Shown piece after piece: positions 8,669 through 17,272 of a stretch of DNA of 64,000 nt (positions are counted from its first letter, which is position 1; each line of letters starts with the position of its first letter). Origin of the DNA: Variovorax sp037204085 (lineage in GTDB: Bacteria; Pseudomonadota; Gammaproteobacteria; Burkholderiales; Burkholderiaceae_C); NCBI RefSeq assembly GCF_037204085.1, contig NZ_JBBCBW010000011.1, forward strand, positions 62,001 to 126,000. Reading direction: 5' to 3'. The translations under genes and the position numbers were made by a program. The notes beneath the pieces are model-generated. The model ran no database searches, had not been told where the DNA came from, and was given only the letters and a program-made list of their open reading frames with translations.

Positions 8669-9796
8669 TCAGGCCGGATAAACCGCACCCAGCACGCGTG
8701 GCCCGCGCGCTCCCGTCACACTGGCAAGGTTGCCCGCCTCGCGCCGCACGGTACTGCGCGCCAGCCAAGCAAAGGCCGCGGCTTCGACCTGCAGCGGCGG
8801 CAGGCCGTGCTTCGTCGATGCATCCACCGTCACGCCCGGCAGCAGCGCGCGCAAGCGCGCGAGCAGGTGGTCGTTCAAGGCGCCGCCGCCGCAAACGATC
8901 AGCAGTCTGCTACCGTTTCCATAGCGCTGCACATCGGTCGCACAAACGCTGGCGGTGAATTCGGTCAGGGTCGCCTGCACGTCGGCAGGCGCGGCGCCCG
9001 CAACCGCGCCTAGGCGTGCTGAAAGCCAGGGCGGGTTGAACAGATCGCGACCCGTGCTCTTGGGCGGCGCCTTTGCGAAATAGGGCTCGGCCTGCAGCGT
9101 TGCAAGCAGCTCGGGCAGAACCTGCCCACTTGCGGCCCATTGCCCCCCGCGATCGAAGGGCTGGCCGGTGTGAAGCTGGCACCAGTAATCCATCAAGGCA
9201 TTGCCTGGCCCGCAGTCGAAACCCAGCACGGCGGGCTCTTCCGGCGCATCAGCGGCGGGTAGCAGGCTCAAATTGGAAATGCCGCCGATGTTCAGCACCG
9301 CCACAGGTTCGTCGGCGCGCGCGAAGAGCGCACGGTGGAATGCCGGCACCAGCGGGGCGCCCTGGCCGCCCGCGGCGAGGTCTCGGCTGCGGAAGTCCGC
9401 AACCACGTCGATGCCGGTCAGTTCGGCCAGTAGCGAGGGGTTGTTGATCTGCAGCGTGTAGCCGACGGCATCGAACTCGGTGGGGCGGTGGCGAACCGTC
9501 TGGCCATGGGCGCCAAGCGCCGTGACGGCGCCTGCAGGAGTCCCGCTGTCTGCGAGGAGCTGGCCGACCACTCCCGCATAGACGCGGGCCAAGCCATTAC
9601 CGGCCAGCGCGGCGCGGTGCAGTTCGTTGTCGCCGGGCGTGTTCAGCGCCATCAGCTCTGCCCGCAGTTCGGAGGGGAAAGGGGCGGTGGCGTAGGCCCG
9701 TACCGCAATACGCCCTTCGGAAAAGTCAGCCAGAACGCCATCGACGCCGTCGAGCGACGTGCCGGACATCAAGCCGATGAAAAGTTCGGCGGCCAT
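8669..9796 (-). CDS. anmK: Anhydro-N-acetylmuramic acid kinase
   Basis: Phosphorylates and opens 1,6-anhydro-MurNAc to MurNAc-6-phosphate during peptidoglycan recycling; cytoplasmic, ATP-dependent. 375 residues, with the N-terminal ATP-site motif GLMSGTSLDGVD at residues 8-19, LGAHGQTVRHRP, VADFRSRDLAAGGQGAPL and the C-terminal VCGGGALN. It lies 56 bases downstream of the M23 peptidase on the same strand, consistent with a shared role in cell-wall turnover. Confidence 0.97.
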   Translation of the reverse strand: MAAELFIGLMSGTSLDGVDGVLADFSEGRIAVRAYATAPFPSELRAELMALNTPGDNELHRAALAGNGLARVYAGVVGQLLADSGTPAGAVTALGAHGQTVRHRPTEFDAVGYTLQINNPSLLAELTGIDVVADFRSRDLAAGGQGAPLVPAFHRALFARADEPVAVLNIGGISNLSLLPAADAPEEPAVLGFDCGPGNALMDYWCQLHTGQPFDRGGQWAASGQVLPELLATLQAEPYFAKAPPKSTGRDLFNPPWLSARLGAVAGAAPADVQATLTEFTASVCATDVQRYGNGSRLLIVCGGGALNDHLLARLRALLPGVTVDASTKHGLPPLQVEAAAFAWLARSTVRREAGNLASVTGARGPRVLGAVYPA

Positions 9797-9852
9797 TGCT
9801 GAACGGGACGAGCGGGGCGCTTGTTGTGCCGCCGCTATTGCCCCGCGGCTGT

Positions 9853-11193
9853 TCAGTCCGCGCTGGCCTGGATGACCGAGAACGCTGCAGCCAGTTCGGT
9901 GCGCGCACCGACGGCAATGCGTTCGAAGGCCGGGCGCATGGCGGCGGTGATCGGGGCGCCGCCTTCCTGGGCGATCGAGGCCGGGTCCTGGTATTCGCCG
10001 TTCACGCGGAACTCGAAGTGCAGGTGAGGGCCAGTGGCCCAGCCGGTGGCGCCCACGGCGCCGATCGTCTGGCCCTGGCTGATGCTTTCGCCGGCCTTTA
10101 CGTCGACGCGGCTCAGGTGGGCGTAGGCCGTCTGCTGGTTGTTGCGGTGCTTGATGATGACGATGTTGCCGTAGCCGCTTTGCGTGCCGGCGAAATCGAC
10201 TGTGCCGTCGCCGACGCTGCGCACCGCCGTGCCCGTGGGCGCGGCAAAGTCGATGCCGTTGTGCTGGCGCCAGCTGTTCAGGATCGGGTGCATGCGCATC
10301 GCAAAGCCGCTCGACACGCGCGAAAACTCCACGGGCGAGCTCAGGTACGCCTTGCGCAGGCTGTCGCCGTTCGGGCGGTAGTAGCTGCCCTTCTGGCCCG
10401 GAGGCTGGAACCACACGGCCTGGTGCACCTTGCCGCCGCTCTCGAACTCTGCCGAGAGCACGCGGCCGCTGCGTAGCGCCTGACCGTCGGCTTCGAAGGT
10501 TTCGTACACCACGGCAAAGCGGTCGCCCTTGCGCAGTGCGCGCACATCGACGTCGCCCGCGAAGATGTCGGCCAACTGGCTCGCGACCGAATCGGGAACG
10601 CGGGAGTCGTCGGTGGCAGCGAACAGCGAAGTGCGGATGGTGCCGCTGGCCAGGCGGGTGCCCGGCGTGAGCGTGTCGCGTTCGGTGAGCGCGACGAAGC
10701 CGACCGCCGTGCGCTCGATCACGAAGCGCTTGAAGCCGCCGTCGCCGTCGGGAATCCAGCGGGCGCTCAGCTTCTTGAGCTGATTTTCCTGGGTGGCTTC
10801 GGCCGTGATGGTGCGGCCTGCGCGCGCGAACAGCGCATTGCGGGCTTCGCCGCTCGCGCGCACGAAGGCGGTGGCGGCGGGGTCGGAAATACCCAGGCGC
10901 TTCAGCAGGGCCTCGGCCGTGTCGCTGGAGCGGGTGATGTCGGTGCGAAACAGCGTGAAGCTGAAGTTCTCGAGCGATTCGCTCTGTTCTGCAAAAGACA
11001 GGGGCGCAGTCGCTTCAAGCACCTGCTGGACCGGGAGGTCGGAAGCGTCGGGGCCCAGGGAGGCTACCGCCAGTGTTCCGGCGCTCAACAAGGCAGCCGC
11101 GATGGCCGCGGTAATCTGCTTGGGATAGGTCCGGAATGTATAGGCCACGCGAGAAGCCAGGAGCTCCTCGGCGGCGAGAATGCCGTTGATCAA
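9853..11193 (-). CDS. M23-family murein endopeptidase (MepM-like)
   Basis: 446 residues. An N-terminal membrane segment (about residues 25-45) anchors a periplasmic protein. The middle region resembles the LysM-like/OapA-type part of MepM proteins. The C-terminal peptidase_M23 (LytM) domain has both zinc motifs, HNGIDFAAP (HxxxD) and HLHFEFR (HxH), so catalysis should be intact. Such enzymes cut peptide cross-links to let the sacculus grow. No ATG is available: TTG 11193 is the longest start, and GTG 11148 would give 431 residues. Upstream in frame is a stop. Divergent from tyrS, followed by anmK. Confidence 0.9.
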   Translation of the reverse strand: MINGILAAEELLASRVAYTFRTYPKQITAAIAAALLSAGTLAVASLGPDASDLPVQQVLEATAPLSFAEQSESLENFSFTLFRTDITRSSDTAEALLKRLGISDPAATAFVRASGEARNALFARAGRTITAEATQENQLKKLSARWIPDGDGGFKRFVIERTAVGFVALTERDTLTPGTRLASGTIRTSLFAATDDSRVPDSVASQLADIFAGDVDVRALRKGDRFAVVYETFEADGQALRSGRVLSAEFESGGKVHQAVWFQPPGQKGSYYRPNGDSLRKAYLSSPVEFSRVSSGFAMRMHPILNSWRQHNGIDFAAPTGTAVRSVGDGTVDFAGTQSGYGNIVIIKHRNNQQTAYAHLSRVDVKAGESISQGQTIGAVGATGWATGPHLHFEFRVNGEYQDPASIAQEGGAPITAAMRPAFERIAVGARTELAAAFSVIQASAD

Positions 11194-11350
11194 ACTTTGA
11201 ATTCCAGCTCAGGTTCTGCAAATCCGCGCTGCAAAGCCCAGAACGGACAGGGCGGCAGGACGGTGCGGAAAAAAGCGCCGCTTAGAATCCGGCGCTTGAA
11301 AAGTCGGGCTGAGTATAGCTTCGGCAACCTGAAAATCAGCCAAAAAGCCT

Positions 11351-12583
11351 ATGAATGCCGAATCTGTTACATCCAATGGCCTGTCCGATGGTGTAAGACG
11401 AGCGCTTGAGATATCCCTCCGGGGGACCGACGAACTGCTGCCCCGGGACGAGTGGGTGCGCAAGCTGCAGCGCTCGGAGGCCAGCGGAACGCCGCTGCGC
11501 ATCAAATTGGGGCTCGATCCAACCGCGCCCGATATCCACATCGGCCATACGGTTGTCCTCAACAAGATGCGTCAGCTCCAGGACCTGGGGCATCGGGTAA
11601 TTTTCCTGATTGGCGACTTCACGACCACCATTGGCGATCCTTCGGGCCGCAACAGTACCCGGCCGCCGCTCACGCGAGAGCAGATCGAGGCCAACGCCCA
11701 GACCTACTACCGGCAGGCCAGCCTGGTGCTGGACCCTGAAAAGACAGAGATTCGCTACAACTCCGAATGGAGCGACCCGCTGGGCGCGCGCGGCATGATC
11801 CAGCTGGCCGCCAAGTACACCGTCGCCCGCATGATGGAGCGCGACGACTTCAACAAGCGCTTCAAGGCCGGCCAGTCGATTTCCGTGCACGAGTTCCTCT
11901 ATCCGCTGATGCAGGGCTACGACTCGGTGGCGCTCAAGAGCGACCTCGAACTGGGCGGCACCGACCAGAAGTTCAATCTGCTGGTTGGCCGCCACCTCCA
12001 GCAAGAATACGGCCAAGAGCCGCAGTGCATACTCACTATGCCTCTGCTGGAGGGTCTCGATGGCGTCGAGAAGATGTCCAAGAGCAAGAACAACTACATC
12101 GGCATCAGCGAAGACGCCAACACCATGTTCGCCAAGGTGCTGTCGATCTCCGACGAGTTGATGTGGCGCTGGTACACCTTGCTGAGCTTCCAGTCGCTGG
12201 AGCAGATCGAGGCGCTCAAGTCCGAAATCGCGGCCGGCCGCAATCCGAAGGATGCGAAGGTGGCGCTGGCCAAGGAAATCACCGCGCGCTTCCACAGCAC
12301 GGCGGCGGCCGAGACGGCGGAGCAGGATTTCATCAACCGCAGCAAAGGCGGCGTGCCGGACGAGATTCCCGAGGTGTCGCTTGGCGGTGCGCCGCTGGGT
12401 ATTGCGCAACTGCTCAAACAGGCCGGCCTGGCACCTTCGACCTCCGAGGGCAACCGGCTGGTCGATGGCGGCGGTGTGCGCGTCGATTCGGTCGTGATCA
12501 GCGACAAGGCGCTGAAACTGCCGGCGGGCAGCTACGTGGTGCAGGTCGGCAAGCGCAAGTTTGCGCGCGTGATCGTCAGCTGA
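11351..12583 (+). CDS. tyrS: Tyrosyl-tRNA synthetase
   Basis: Charges tRNA-Tyr. 410 residues. Class I signatures are present: HIGH at residues 63-66 and KMSKS at 241-245. A C-terminal S4-like RNA-binding domain (GNRLVDGGGVRVDSVVISDKA) follows. The spacing and the KMSKS form place it with the TyrRS type common in beta-proteobacteria. Monocistronic; a convergent terminator hairpin follows. Confidence 0.98.
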   Translation: MNAESVTSNGLSDGVRRALEISLRGTDELLPRDEWVRKLQRSEASGTPLRIKLGLDPTAPDIHIGHTVVLNKMRQLQDLGHRVIFLIGDFTTTIGDPSGRNSTRPPLTREQIEANAQTYYRQASLVLDPEKTEIRYNSEWSDPLGARGMIQLAAKYTVARMMERDDFNKRFKAGQSISVHEFLYPLMQGYDSVALKSDLELGGTDQKFNLLVGRHLQQEYGQEPQCILTMPLLEGLDGVEKMSKSKNNYIGISEDANTMFAKVLSISDELMWRWYTLLSFQSLEQIEALKSEIAAGRNPKDAKVALAKEITARFHSTAAAETAEQDFINRSKGGVPDEIPEVSLGGAPLGIAQLLKQAGLAPSTSEGNRLVDGGGVRVDSVVISDKALKLPAGSYVVQVGKRKFARVIVS

Positions 12584-12595
12584 TCGGATCAAAGG

Positions 12596-12625
12596 GGCGG
12601 CTGCGCTGGCCGCCAGCCGCCTTTA
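12596..12625. terminator. Hairpin between convergent tyrS and the OmpA-like gene
   Basis: GGCGGCT (12596-12602) pairs with AGCCGCC (12615-12621) around a 12-base loop, followed by TTTA. It may stop tyrS transcription. It overlaps the last codons of the opposing gene, and the T tract is short. Confidence 0.55.
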
Positions 12626-13240
12626 CCGGACTTCGATGGTGACGCGCCGGTTGCGCGGCTCGTCCACTTCGTCAGCCGTGGACACGGCGAGCTCGCGTTC
12701 GCCGCGGCCTACGGCTTCGATGCGCTTGGCCGGAAACTGCCGGTCGATGAAGAGTTGCACCACTTCCTGTGCCCGGCGCTGCGAAAGCATGTCGTTCTGC
12801 TCCAGTGCGCCCTTGGTGTCAGTGTGCCCAGTCACCACGATGTCGCTGCCGCTGCGGGTTTGAGCCGCAACCAGCGCCTCGTTCATGACCTGCTGCGACG
12901 CGGGCGTGAGCGTGGTGCCCCCGGCGTCGAAAAACACCGTGTACCGCTGCGGCGGAGGCGGGCGCATGTCGAACAGTACCTTGTTCTCGGCGCGCACCTT
13001 GGCCGGGTCGGCCTGGTCGACCACGGGTGCGCCCGAAGCGCCGACGGCCGCGGTTGCACGCTGATAGGGCCTGGAAAGAACTTCTTCGCCGTCCTTCGCG
13101 CGCACCACCACCGCAGAGGGCTTGTCGTCCGCCTGGGGCAGCAGCACCACGCGGGTGCCCGGTGTGCTGCAGGCGGCAAGCAGCGCTGTGATCAGGGCGG
13201 CAAGAAGGGTGGAGGCATGGGGCCGCAACTTCATCGTCAT
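12623..13240 (-). CDS. OmpA-family lipoprotein
   Basis: 205 residues. A signal peptide with lipobox ALLAAC is followed by a linker region and a C-terminal OmpA/MotB peptidoglycan-binding domain (TVFFDAGGTTLTPASQQVM, then VTGHTDTKGALEQNDMLSQRRA and NRRVTIEVR). The domain likely tethers an outer- or inner-membrane lipoprotein to the cell wall. The start overlaps the FecR-like gene by four bases (ATGA), so the two are a translationally coupled pair. Confidence 0.87.
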   Translation of the reverse strand: MTMKLRPHASTLLAALITALLAACSTPGTRVVLLPQADDKPSAVVVRAKDGEEVLSRPYQRATAAVGASGAPVVDQADPAKVRAENKVLFDMRPPPPQRYTVFFDAGGTTLTPASQQVMNEALVAAQTRSGSDIVVTGHTDTKGALEQNDMLSQRRAQEVVQLFIDRQFPAKRIEAVGRGERELAVSTADEVDEPRNRRVTIEVR

Positions 13241-13734
13241 GGCTGGCCATCGGTCTGCACGATGAAGTCGGTTCCGCGGATTCCGATCGTGGCCGTTTGC
13301 GTTTCCACGCGGATCGCGTCGGGGTTGGTCTTGCCGATCAGGCCCGTGATCATGCGCATGGAGCCGCGCAGCAGCGATACGAGCACGCCGCCTTCATGCG
13401 TGGTGGCGTTGAAGTGGAATTCCTTCAGGTCCAGCCGCGACGAAGGCCCGACGACGAGCGTCGTGTCGTCGCGCAAGACCACGGCCGCGGAAGAGTCCGG
13501 GCCGGTCACGATACGGTCCACCGCGGTGAGCGCATCGCCTGCAGCAGCCACGCGCGGCGTACCGGCCGAGCTGAGCAGCTGCACGTTGCCGCGCACCGAC
13601 TTCACGAAGCCCGCCTGGGGCTCGGCAACCGGTGCGGCCATGGGTGCGGTGGGCGTTGCTTGCGCGTGGGCCAACGCCACTGCGCCCCAAAGGGCGAAGC
13701 CTCCCAGGGCGATCAGGAATTTTTTCATCATCAC
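13237..13734 (-). CDS. FecR-domain periplasmic protein
   Basis: 165 residues. A cleavable signal peptide (ends near AHAQA) is followed by one FecR domain: VKSVRGNVQLL, DRIVTGPDSSAAVVLRDDTTL, and IGIRGTDFIV near the C-terminus. It is not a sigma-factor regulator of the FecR/FecI type, since no cytoplasmic or transmembrane part or sigma gene is adjacent. This stand-alone form is common next to OmpA or CHASE2 proteins. Function unknown; probably a periplasmic partner of the coupled OmpA-like lipoprotein. Confidence 0.85.
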   Translation of the reverse strand: MMMKKFLIALGGFALWGAVALAHAQATPTAPMAAPVAEPQAGFVKSVRGNVQLLSSAGTPRVAAAGDALTAVDRIVTGPDSSAAVVLRDDTTLVVGPSSRLDLKEFHFNATTHEGGVLVSLLRGSMRMITGLIGKTNPDAIRVETQTATIGIRGTDFIVQTDGQP

Positions 13735-13789
13735 TCTCTGCGAATGTCTCGCGGTGACACAAATATTAAATTGAACCTGTTACAAGCGG

Positions 13790-13827
13790 AGGCCGCATTT
13801 GATAACTCGGCTACAAAGATGCGGCCT
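13790..13827. repeat. Inverted repeat in the divergent fecR-like/CDF gap
   Basis: AGGCCGCAT (13790-13798) and ATGCGGCCT (13819-13827) form a perfect 9-bp inverted repeat with a 20-base spacer, then TTTT on the plus strand. It may be an operator or a cryptic terminator protecting the CDF gene; the sequence alone cannot decide. Confidence 0.5.
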
Positions 13828-13874
13828 TTTGCCGCACTTCTGTCGTTTTTCTTGTTCAACGTCTCTCGCCGCGC

Positions 13875-14786
13875 ATGATTTTTACGCCCAAGACGCTGCT
13901 TCGCGTTTCCGTTGCCGTTGCCCTCGTCACCATCTTGCTCAAGGGCCTGGCAGGCTACGTCACGAATTCGATGGGCCTGATTTCCGACGCCATGGAGTCG
14001 TTCGTCAATCTTGCCAGCGCTATGTTCGCCCTGGCCATGGTGACCGTGGCGGCGCGGCCGGCCGACGAGGACCATCCCTACGGCCACCACAAGGCCGAGT
14101 ACTTTTCATCGGGCTTCGAAGGCATTTTGATCGTTGGCGCGGCGGCCGCCATTCTCTGGGTTTCCGTGCAGCGGCTGCTTTCTCCCCAGCCGCTCGAGCA
14201 ACTGGGCTGGGGGCTCGCGCTTTCGGTGCTCAGCTCCGCCTTCAACGCGGGCTTGGCCTATGCGTTGTTTCGGGCGGCGCATGTCCACCGGTCCATCGCG
14301 CTGGAAGCCGATGCGCGGCACCTCATGACCGACGTCTGGACTTCGGCTGCGGTCGTCATCGGCATCGTGGCCGTGCACTTCAGCGGATGGCTCTGGCTCG
14401 ATCCGCTGCTGGCCATCGGCGTGGCGCTCAACATCGTGCGGGAGGGCGTGAAGCTCGTGTGGCGATCGTCACAGGGCCTGATGGACGAGGCGCTCGAGCC
14501 CGAAACCATTGCCACGCTGCGCACCACGCTCGACGAGTTTGCAGCGCGCTTGCCCGAAGGCGCACGGCTGCGCTTCGACGACATGGTCACCCGGCGCGCG
14601 GGCCAGCGTCGGTTTGCCGACCTGCACATGCACGTGCCGGGCGACTGGACGCTGCAGCACGCGGCCGCCATGCGCGACGAACTGGAGCAGGCACTCATGG
14701 ACGCCGTGCCCGGCCTGCGCGTGACCATCCAGTTGCTGCCGCTGGGCATGGAAGCGCGCGCCACGCAGATGGAGGAAGAGGCATGA
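13875..14786 (+). CDS. Cation diffusion facilitator family transporter
   Basis: 303 residues with about six transmembrane helices and a C-terminal cytoplasmic domain. The metal-site pattern in helix 2 reads SDAMESFVNLAS and in helix 5 HLMTDVWTS (His plus Asp four residues on), the MMT1/FieF-like subgroup of proton-coupled Zn/Fe/Mn exporters. HPYGHHKAEY in the loop is typical. Substrate cannot be read from sequence. Translationally coupled to dtd through an ATGA overlap. Confidence 0.9.
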   Translation: MIFTPKTLLRVSVAVALVTILLKGLAGYVTNSMGLISDAMESFVNLASAMFALAMVTVAARPADEDHPYGHHKAEYFSSGFEGILIVGAAAAILWVSVQRLLSPQPLEQLGWGLALSVLSSAFNAGLAYALFRAAHVHRSIALEADARHLMTDVWTSAAVVIGIVAVHFSGWLWLDPLLAIGVALNIVREGVKLVWRSSQGLMDEALEPETIATLRTTLDEFAARLPEGARLRFDDMVTRRAGQRRFADLHMHVPGDWTLQHAAAMRDELEQALMDAVPGLRVTIQLLPLGMEARATQMEEEA

Positions 14787-15226
14787 AGGCCGTGATTCAG
14801 CGCGTGGCAAGCGCGCGTGTCGATATTGGCGGGCAGACCGCGGGCGCCATCGAGGCCGGCCTGCTCGTGCTGCTCTGCGCGGAGCGCGGCGATGCGGATG
14901 CCGTGGCCGATCGCATGCTCGCAAAGATACTGAAGCTGCGCATCTTTTCAGATGAAGCGGGCAAGATGAACCGCAGCCTGCAGGACATCGGCGGCGGCCT
15001 GCTCGTGGTGAGCCAGTTCACGCTCGCGGCCGACGTGAGCGGCGGCAATCGCCCGAGCTTCACGCAAGCGGCGGCGCCGGACGAAGGGCGGCGGCTCTAC
15101 GACTATTTCGTGGCGCAGGCGCGCGCCGCGCATCCGGTGGTTGCCACGGGCGAGTTCGGCGCCGACATGCAGGTGCACCTGGTCAACGACGGGCCAGTCA
15201 CCATTCCCATGCAAATGACGGCCTAG
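14783..15226 (+). CDS. dtd: D-aminoacyl-tRNA deacylase
   Basis: 147 residues. Removes D-amino acids (and glycine mischarged on tRNA-Ala) from tRNA. It starts MKAVIQRVASARV, has the catalytic loop LLVVSQFTLAADVSGGNRPSF and the cross-subunit GPVT motif near the C-terminus (NDGPVTI), the standard Dtd1 fold. It overlaps the CDF gene by four bases, an unusual functional pairing that may only reflect shared transcription. Confidence 0.97.
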   Translation: MKAVIQRVASARVDIGGQTAGAIEAGLLVLLCAERGDADAVADRMLAKILKLRIFSDEAGKMNRSLQDIGGGLLVVSQFTLAADVSGGNRPSFTQAAAPDEGRRLYDYFVAQARAAHPVVATGEFGADMQVHLVNDGPVTIPMQMTA

Positions 15227-15236
15227 CGCGCTGTGT

Positions 15237-15836
15237 TCACTTGCGTTCGAGCACGGCTTCCCAAAGCACCTTCGGCTGTTCGTAGCGCTCGACCGTGAGT
15301 TCTTCCAGGCGCAGCATGCGCCAGCCCTCGGCGAAGAGCCGCTCCACCGCTTCGCGGTCGAAAAAGCGCTTGGGCACGCCGTCCACCAGGTAGAAGGAGT
15401 CTTCGCCTTTCGGTGGCGGGCCGCTCGCGCCGTGGTGAAAGTCGTTCACGGAGTTCAACCGGCACAGCAGCACGCCGCCCGGTCGAAGCACGCAGTGCAT
15501 GCGCCGTGCGAGCGCCAGCGTTTCATCCCAGGCAAAGTAGTGCAGCGAAAGACTCGCGAGCACCACACCGACGCTTCCGTCGGCCACTGGAAAGGGCGCA
15601 CGGAAATCGGTGCGGTGAAACTCCGCGCCGTGCGGCACGCGCGCCCGCGCCGCCGCGACCGATTCGGTCGAGAGCTCGATGCCCACCACGCGCTGTCCTG
15701 CGTTCACCAACACCGCACTGTCCCGGCCCGTTCCGCAGCCCAGCTCGAGCACCGGGGCAGCGCCTGCGCGCTCGGCGACCAGATCCAGCCAGCGGTCCAG
15801 CCACGGATCGGTGGTATTCGCTCCGGGCGATGTCAT
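15237..15836 (-). CDS. Class I SAM-dependent methyltransferase, substrate unknown
   Basis: 199 residues. Motif I is VLELGCGTGRDSAVLV, an acidic residue follows at the end of strand 2 (VVGIELSTES), and LRPGGVLLCRLNS is the post-motif segment of a Methyltransf_11/25 domain. It is short for the family and has no substrate-recognition extension, so the substrate cannot be named. It lies two bases after ybeY on the same strand and may be the last gene of a phoH-ybeY-methyltransferase operon. Confidence 0.85.
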   Translation of the reverse strand: MTSPGANTTDPWLDRWLDLVAERAGAAPVLELGCGTGRDSAVLVNAGQRVVGIELSTESVAAARARVPHGAEFHRTDFRAPFPVADGSVGVVLASLSLHYFAWDETLALARRMHCVLRPGGVLLCRLNSVNDFHHGASGPPPKGEDSFYLVDGVPKRFFDREAVERLFAEGWRMLRLEELTVERYEQPKVLWEAVLERK

Positions 15837-15838
15837 CG

Positions 15839-16300
15839 CTACCTGCCGTACGGATTTCGAATGCCGAGGCCCGCAAGGATCTCGATCTCGCGCGCTTCCA
15901 TTTCCTCGGCATCGGCCTCACCGGTCTCGTGGTCCCAGCCCTGCGCGTGCAGCGTGCCGTGAACCAGCAGGTGCGCGTAGTGCGCGGCCAGTGTCTTGCG
16001 CTGTTCCTTGGCCTCGGCCGCGACCACCGGCGCGCACAGCACCAGGTCGGCCATCACCATCGGGCTTTGCGCATAGTCGAACGTCAGCACGTTGGTTGCA
16101 TAGTCCTTGCCGCGAAATTCGCGGTTCAGGCGCTGCCCTTCCTCGGCATCGACGATGCGCACCGTGATCTCGCCGTCCGCGTTGAGCGCATGGCGGATCC
16201 AGCGGGCCACGCTGTGCCGCGGCAATGCGGCGCGATGCCGCTCGATGCCCTTGAAGCGCGGTGCGAACTGGAGCGAAAGCGAAAGCTGAGCCAGCGCCAT
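15839..16300 (-). CDS. ybeY: Endoribonuclease YbeY (rRNA maturation factor)
   Basis: 153 residues. The zinc motif HGTLHAQGWDH gives His114, His118 and His124, the HxxxHxxxxxH signature of the UPF0054 family. YbeY processes 16S rRNA 3' ends and takes part in ribosome quality control. The ATG at 16300, one base after the phoH stop, is chosen over upstream in-frame codons that would lie within phoH. phoH-ybeY is a widely conserved pair. Confidence 0.96.
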   Translation of the reverse strand: MALAQLSLSLQFAPRFKGIERHRAALPRHSVARWIRHALNADGEITVRIVDAEEGQRLNREFRGKDYATNVLTFDYAQSPMVMADLVLCAPVVAAEAKEQRKTLAAHYAHLLVHGTLHAQGWDHETGEADAEEMEAREIEILAGLGIRNPYGR

Positions 16301-16301
16301 G

Positions 16302-17252
16302 TCAGTGCGACCCCGCACGCTTGCGCTGGCCGTCGTAGGCATCGACGATTTTGGCGACCAGTGGATGCCGCACCACGTCGGCACTGGTGAAGTGCGTGAT
16401 CGCGATGCCGCTCACGCGCCGCAGCACGCGCTCGGCGTCGATCAGCCCGCTCAACTGCTGCTTGGGCAAATCGATCTGGCTCACGTCGCCCGTCACCACC
16501 GCCTTGGCACCGAAGCCGATGCGCGTGAGGAACATCTTCATCTGCTCGACCGTCGTGTTCTGCGCCTCGTCGAGAATGACGAAGGCATTGTTCAGCGTGC
16601 GCCCGCGCATGAAGGCCAGCGGCGCGATTTCTAGCGCGTTGCGCTCGAACGCCTTCTGCACTTTTTCGTAGCCCATGAGGTCGTAGAGCGCGTCGTACAG
16701 CGGGCGCAGGTACGGGTCGACCTTCTGCGTCAGGTCGCCCGGCAGAAAGCCGAGCCGCTCGCCGGCTTCCACCGCCGGTCGCGTGAGCACGATGCGTTGC
16801 ACCGCCGCGCGCTCCAGCGCGTCGACTGCGCAGGCCACCGCCAGGTACGTCTTGCCGGTGCCGGCCGGGCCGATGCCGAAGGTGATGTCGTGCTTGGCGA
16901 TGTTGTCGAGGTACAGCGCCTGCGTGGGCGTACGCGCGCGCAGGTCGGCGCGGCGCGTGACGAGCATGGCCGAGTCCTCATCGCTCATCGAGCCGTCGCC
17001 TGCGAGCGTGAGCTGCACCACGGCCGGGTCGATAGGGCGCTGGGCAATTTCGTACAGCGCCTGCAGCACGTCCATCGCCCGCTGCGCGGAGGCCTTGGGG
17101 CCGTCGACCTTGAACTGCTCGTGGCGATGCGCGATCTTCACGCCCAGGGCCTCTTCGATGCGGCGCAGGTGCGCGTCCAGCGGTCCGCACAGGTGGCCGA
17201 GGCGCGAGTTGTTGGGGGGAGCAAAGGTGTGTCGCAGAATCACGCCGGACAT
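16302..17252 (-). CDS. ybeZ: PhoH-family ATPase (YbeZ)
   Basis: 316 residues from ATG 17252. Walker A GPAGTGKT is at residues 128-135, with Walker B FVILDEAQN; this is the PhoH/P-loop fold. It partners YbeY in RNA metabolism. A GTG at 17270 would add six residues (MPFFLE); the ATG form begins MSGVILRHTF like other members. The start is only 20 bases from the divergent ruvA start, so at least one promoter must overlap coding sequence. Confidence 0.95.
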   Translation of the reverse strand: MSGVILRHTFAPPNNSRLGHLCGPLDAHLRRIEEALGVKIAHRHEQFKVDGPKASAQRAMDVLQALYEIAQRPIDPAVVQLTLAGDGSMSDEDSAMLVTRRADLRARTPTQALYLDNIAKHDITFGIGPAGTGKTYLAVACAVDALERAAVQRIVLTRPAVEAGERLGFLPGDLTQKVDPYLRPLYDALYDLMGYEKVQKAFERNALEIAPLAFMRGRTLNNAFVILDEAQNTTVEQMKMFLTRIGFGAKAVVTGDVSQIDLPKQQLSGLIDAERVLRRVSGIAITHFTSADVVRHPLVAKIVDAYDGQRKRAGSH

Positions 17253-17272
17253 TTCAAGGAAAAAGGGCACCC

